Below, one piece after another: positions 35,958 to 37,802 of a stretch of DNA of 37,802 bases; the stretch's first letter is position 1, and each line of letters starts with the position of its first letter. Origin of the DNA: Luteimonas kalidii (GTDB taxonomy: Bacteria; Pseudomonadota; Gammaproteobacteria; Xanthomonadales; Xanthomonadaceae); assembly GCF_029887935.1 (NCBI RefSeq), contig NZ_JARXRO010000018.1, positions 483,207 through 521,008 of the forward strand. The letters run 5' to 3'. Made by a program: the position numbers and the translations under genes. Under the pieces are notes generated by a model. That model did no database searches, had not been told where the DNA came from, and saw only the letters and a list, made by a program, of their open reading frames with translations.

Positions 35958-36676
35958 ATGTCCCCCAGCGCATCGAACGGACGCCAGCGGCGGCCGTCGA
36001 AACCTTCCAGGGGGCGGAAACGGCGCTTGTAGTCCATCTTGTCGTGGTTCCGGATCCAGTAGCCGAGGTAGAGGAACTCGCGTCCCTCGCGCGCGGCCCA
36101 GTCGAGCTGCCGCAGGATGGACAGGGTTCCGAGTCCGCGTCCGGCGGCGTCGGGATCGTAGAAGGTATAGACCGCGGACATCGCGCGCGGATCGACGTCG
36201 GTGACGGCCACCGCCAGCAGGCGTCCCTCCTCGCGCAGTTCCACGAAGCGCGTGTTGGCCCAGCTGCCGACCAGGAACTGGTCGAACTCGTGTGCGCCGT
36301 GGGTATCCATGCCGCCGCCGGGGTGGCGCGCGCGCAGGTAGCGCAGGTACAGCGCCAGCCGCTCCTCGTCGCGCCGGGCAGGCAGCACCCGCGCTTCGAC
36401 GTCCCGATTGCGCTCGAGGCAGCGGCGCTGGCTGCGGCCGGGCCGGAAATCCCGCACCGGAATGCGCACCGCGACGCAGGCACGGCAGTGCGGGCAGTGC
36501 GGCCGGTAGACGATGTCGCCGGAGCGGCGGAAGCCCCATTCCAGCGCCTGCGGATAGAACGCGGGCAGCCGCTCGTCGTGCGGATCGAACACGAGGTCGC
36601 GCGCCGTGCGATCGGGCCAGTAGCCGCAGGCGTGGGTGCCGGTATGGAACAGCCGCAGGTTGTCGTTCTCGCCCAT
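35954..36676 (-). CDS. bpt: Aspartate/glutamate leucyltransferase (Bpt)
   Basis: A 240-residue enzyme of the bacterial N-end rule: it adds leucine from Leu-tRNA to proteins with N-terminal Asp or Glu, marking them for ClpS/ClpAP. The N-terminal part has the family cysteine sites [16 protein letters not shown] and [20 protein letters not shown], and the C-terminal GNAT-like part has [31 protein letters not shown] and [15 protein letters not shown]. The start at 36676 (MGENDN) is preferred; a start at 36715 would add 13 residues. It precedes the lipoprotein gene with overlapping codons. Confidence 0.95.
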   Translation of the reverse strand: MGENDNLRLFHTGTHACGYWPDRTARDLVFDPHDERLPAFYPQALEWGFRRSGDIVYRPHCPHCRACVAVRIPVRDFRPGRSQRRCLERNRDVEARVLPARRDEERLALYLRYLRARHPGGGMDTHGAHEFDQFLVGSWANTRFVELREEGRLLAVAVTDVDPRAMSAVYTFYDPDAAGRGLGTLSILRQLDWAAREGREFLYLGYWIRNHDKMDYKRRFRPLEGFDGRRWRPFDALGDM

Positions 36677-36843
36677 GCGTGTCGACGCTCCGATGGGTCC
36701 CAGCATACTGCGCATGGGTCGCAGCGGTCGCGACCTCCGTGTGTCGGCCGGCTGAACGCGACCGCGCGCGGGTCAACCGGCGGGCGCGGCGGGCGTTGAC
36801 GGATGCACGGCGGCGCTGGAGCCGCATCCCGAGGATCCGAGAA

Positions 36844-37500
36844 ATGACGCACAAGACCCTGTTCATCGCGCTCGCGCTGTCGCTCGCGACGGTGGGCGCC
36901 ACTGCCGCTGAACCTGCTGCGTCCGCCGAGCGCGGCGCGAGGCCGACGCTCGACACCAATGGAGACGGCGCGATCGATCGCAGCGAGGCGGCGAAGTTTC
37001 CCCGCCTTGCCGCGAAGTTCGACACCCTGGATCGCAATGCCGACGGGCGCCTCGACGCCAGCGAGCGGCCGCAGCGCAAGCATCGCGGCCATGGCAAGGG
37101 GCGGCGCGGGCACGGCGGTTTCGCCCATCCCGAACGCCTCGACACCGACGGCGACGGACGCCTGAGCCGTGCCGAGGTCGACGCGGCCAAGGGTGGGCGC
37201 GAGGGCCGGCCCAACAAGCTGGCCGAGCAGTTCGCGGCGATCGATGCCAATGGCGACGGCTTCGTGGTCCGCAGCGAACTGCGGGCCTGGCACGCAGCGC
37301 AGCGGCCGCAGCACGAGGCTGAGATGCGCAAGCGCTTCGACGAACGCTTCGCCGCGGCCGACCTCAATGGCGACAGCAGGCTGAGCCGGGTCGAGGTGGA
37401 CGAGAAGATGCCGCGGCTGGCCAAGCGCTTCGCCTGGATGGACGACAACCGCGACGGTTTCCTGAGTCGCACGGAGCTGCAGCCGCCGCAGCGTCGCTGA
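36844..37500 (+). CDS. Exported protein with six EF-hand calcium-binding loops
   Basis: A 218-residue protein. A signal peptide (KTLFIALALSLATVGATAA) implies a periplasmic or secreted location. Six EF-hand loops are visible: DTNGDGAIDRSE, DRNADGRLDASE, DTDGDGRLSRAE, DANGDGFVVRSE, DLNGDSRLSRVE and DDNRDGFLSRTE. They fall in pairs, with a His/Lys/Gly-rich stretch (RKHRGHGKGRRGHGG) after the second. It probably buffers or senses calcium outside the cytoplasm; targets are unknown. It diverges from bpt, and its transcript ends at the terminator at 37519. Confidence 0.92.
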   Translation: MTHKTLFIALALSLATVGATAAEPAASAERGARPTLDTNGDGAIDRSEAAKFPRLAAKFDTLDRNADGRLDASERPQRKHRGHGKGRRGHGGFAHPERLDTDGDGRLSRAEVDAAKGGREGRPNKLAEQFAAIDANGDGFVVRSELRAWHAAQRPQHEAEMRKRFDERFAAADLNGDSRLSRVEVDEKMPRLAKRFAWMDDNRDGFLSRTELQPPQRR

Positions 37501-37802
37501 TCGCTGCCTGATGACCGGAGCCCGCGTCGCAGGACGCGGGCTTTTTCTTGACTCCCCCGTCCCGGCGACAAGGCCCTGGCCCCGGACATCGACCGGGGCG
37601 TCGGGGACGGACGCCCTTGACGACGGATGTCCCCCGGCAACGGGCTGCGCGTCTGTCGCCTCCGCGTTGATTTCGTAGCCAAGGGCATCCGCACCCGACG
37701 TGCGGAGAGGGTTGGCCTTCGGCGGGGACTTGCGAGTTGCACGACTGCCCTCGCGCCCGCAAGCCGAGCGCCGTCCCGACCGGCAGGCCTTTGCGGCGAA
37801 AT
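37501..37802. other. Intergenic end of the window after the EF-hand gene
   Basis: These 302 bases hold the EF-hand gene's terminator (37519-37546) and then about 250 bases in which I see no credible gene. A perfect 7-bp hairpin (TCCGCAC 37688-37694 with GTGCGGA 37700-37706) stands out. Frames crossing it are Arg/Pro-rich and have no ribosome-binding site, so a coding role is unlikely, but the window ends before the next gene. Confidence 0.5.
37519..37546 (+). terminator. Intrinsic terminator of the EF-hand gene
   Basis: AGCCCGCGTC (37519-37528) pairs exactly with GACGCGGGCT (37533-37542) around the loop GCAG, and a T-run follows (37542-37546). It begins 19 bases after the stop codon. This is the clearest intrinsic terminator in the window. 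Confidence 0.92.

Overview
This is a GC-rich (roughly 70% by eye), densely coded chromosomal window from a gammaproteobacterium. It most likely belongs to the Lysobacteraceae/Xanthomonadaceae (Lysobacter, Luteimonas or a relative). That placement is inferred from the gene set: an ImuC/DnaE2 polymerase, an ACE-like M2 peptidase, a lysyl-endopeptidase-like secreted protease, a tandem glycine riboswitch upstream of gcvP, and long intergenic inverted repeats. I see no rRNA, tRNA, CRISPR array, transposase or prophage gene. About 35 protein genes are supported, most of them housekeeping or widely conserved.

Layout. 1-4560: dnaE2 (mutagenic SOS polymerase) followed by an alkB-like dealkylation dioxygenase, then a 0.6 kb symmetric non-coding element between convergent genes. 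4563-7401: a glutathione S-transferase divergent from a WYL regulator, and an FMN reductase divergent from a small cupin. 7603-12650: two convergent c-di-GMP enzymes, one with a degenerate GGDEF domain plus EAL, the other MHYT-GGDEF-EAL with all motifs intact. 12966-16220: gcvP with a tandem glycine riboswitch and a TATAAT box. 16341-18307: an unknown membrane protein translationally coupled to a Bcr/CflA-type exporter. 18379-22586: secreted serine protease, ACE-like lipoprotein peptidase and a small HEXXH protein.

22726-25187: GNAT-minC-minD-minE, the division-site operon, with minD starting at TTG. 25509-27403: a NarL-type two-component system, divergent from the GNAT-min operon. 27648-29472: an SRPBCC/GyrI-like protein, a DUF423 protein and a truncated 3-methyladenine glycosylase fragment. 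29482-31035: M15 peptidase, a DUF3887-like exported protein and a DUF4177 protein. 31259-32829: an SPFH (band 7) operon with an unannotated 42-residue membrane peptide at its head, an Arc-like ribbon-helix-helix protein at its tail, and two copies of the palindrome TTGATATCAA inside the promoter. 32995-37550: purT, a small conserved protein, bpt plus an overlapping endonuclease/phosphatase lipoprotein, and a secreted six-EF-hand protein ending in a clear intrinsic terminator.

The parts most worth following up are the SPFH / small peptide / RHH operon with its paired operators, and the symmetric hexamer-bounded element at 3969-4552. Nothing else in the window looks like a new defence or mobile system. 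Functional names rest on motif recognition by eye; no database search was run.
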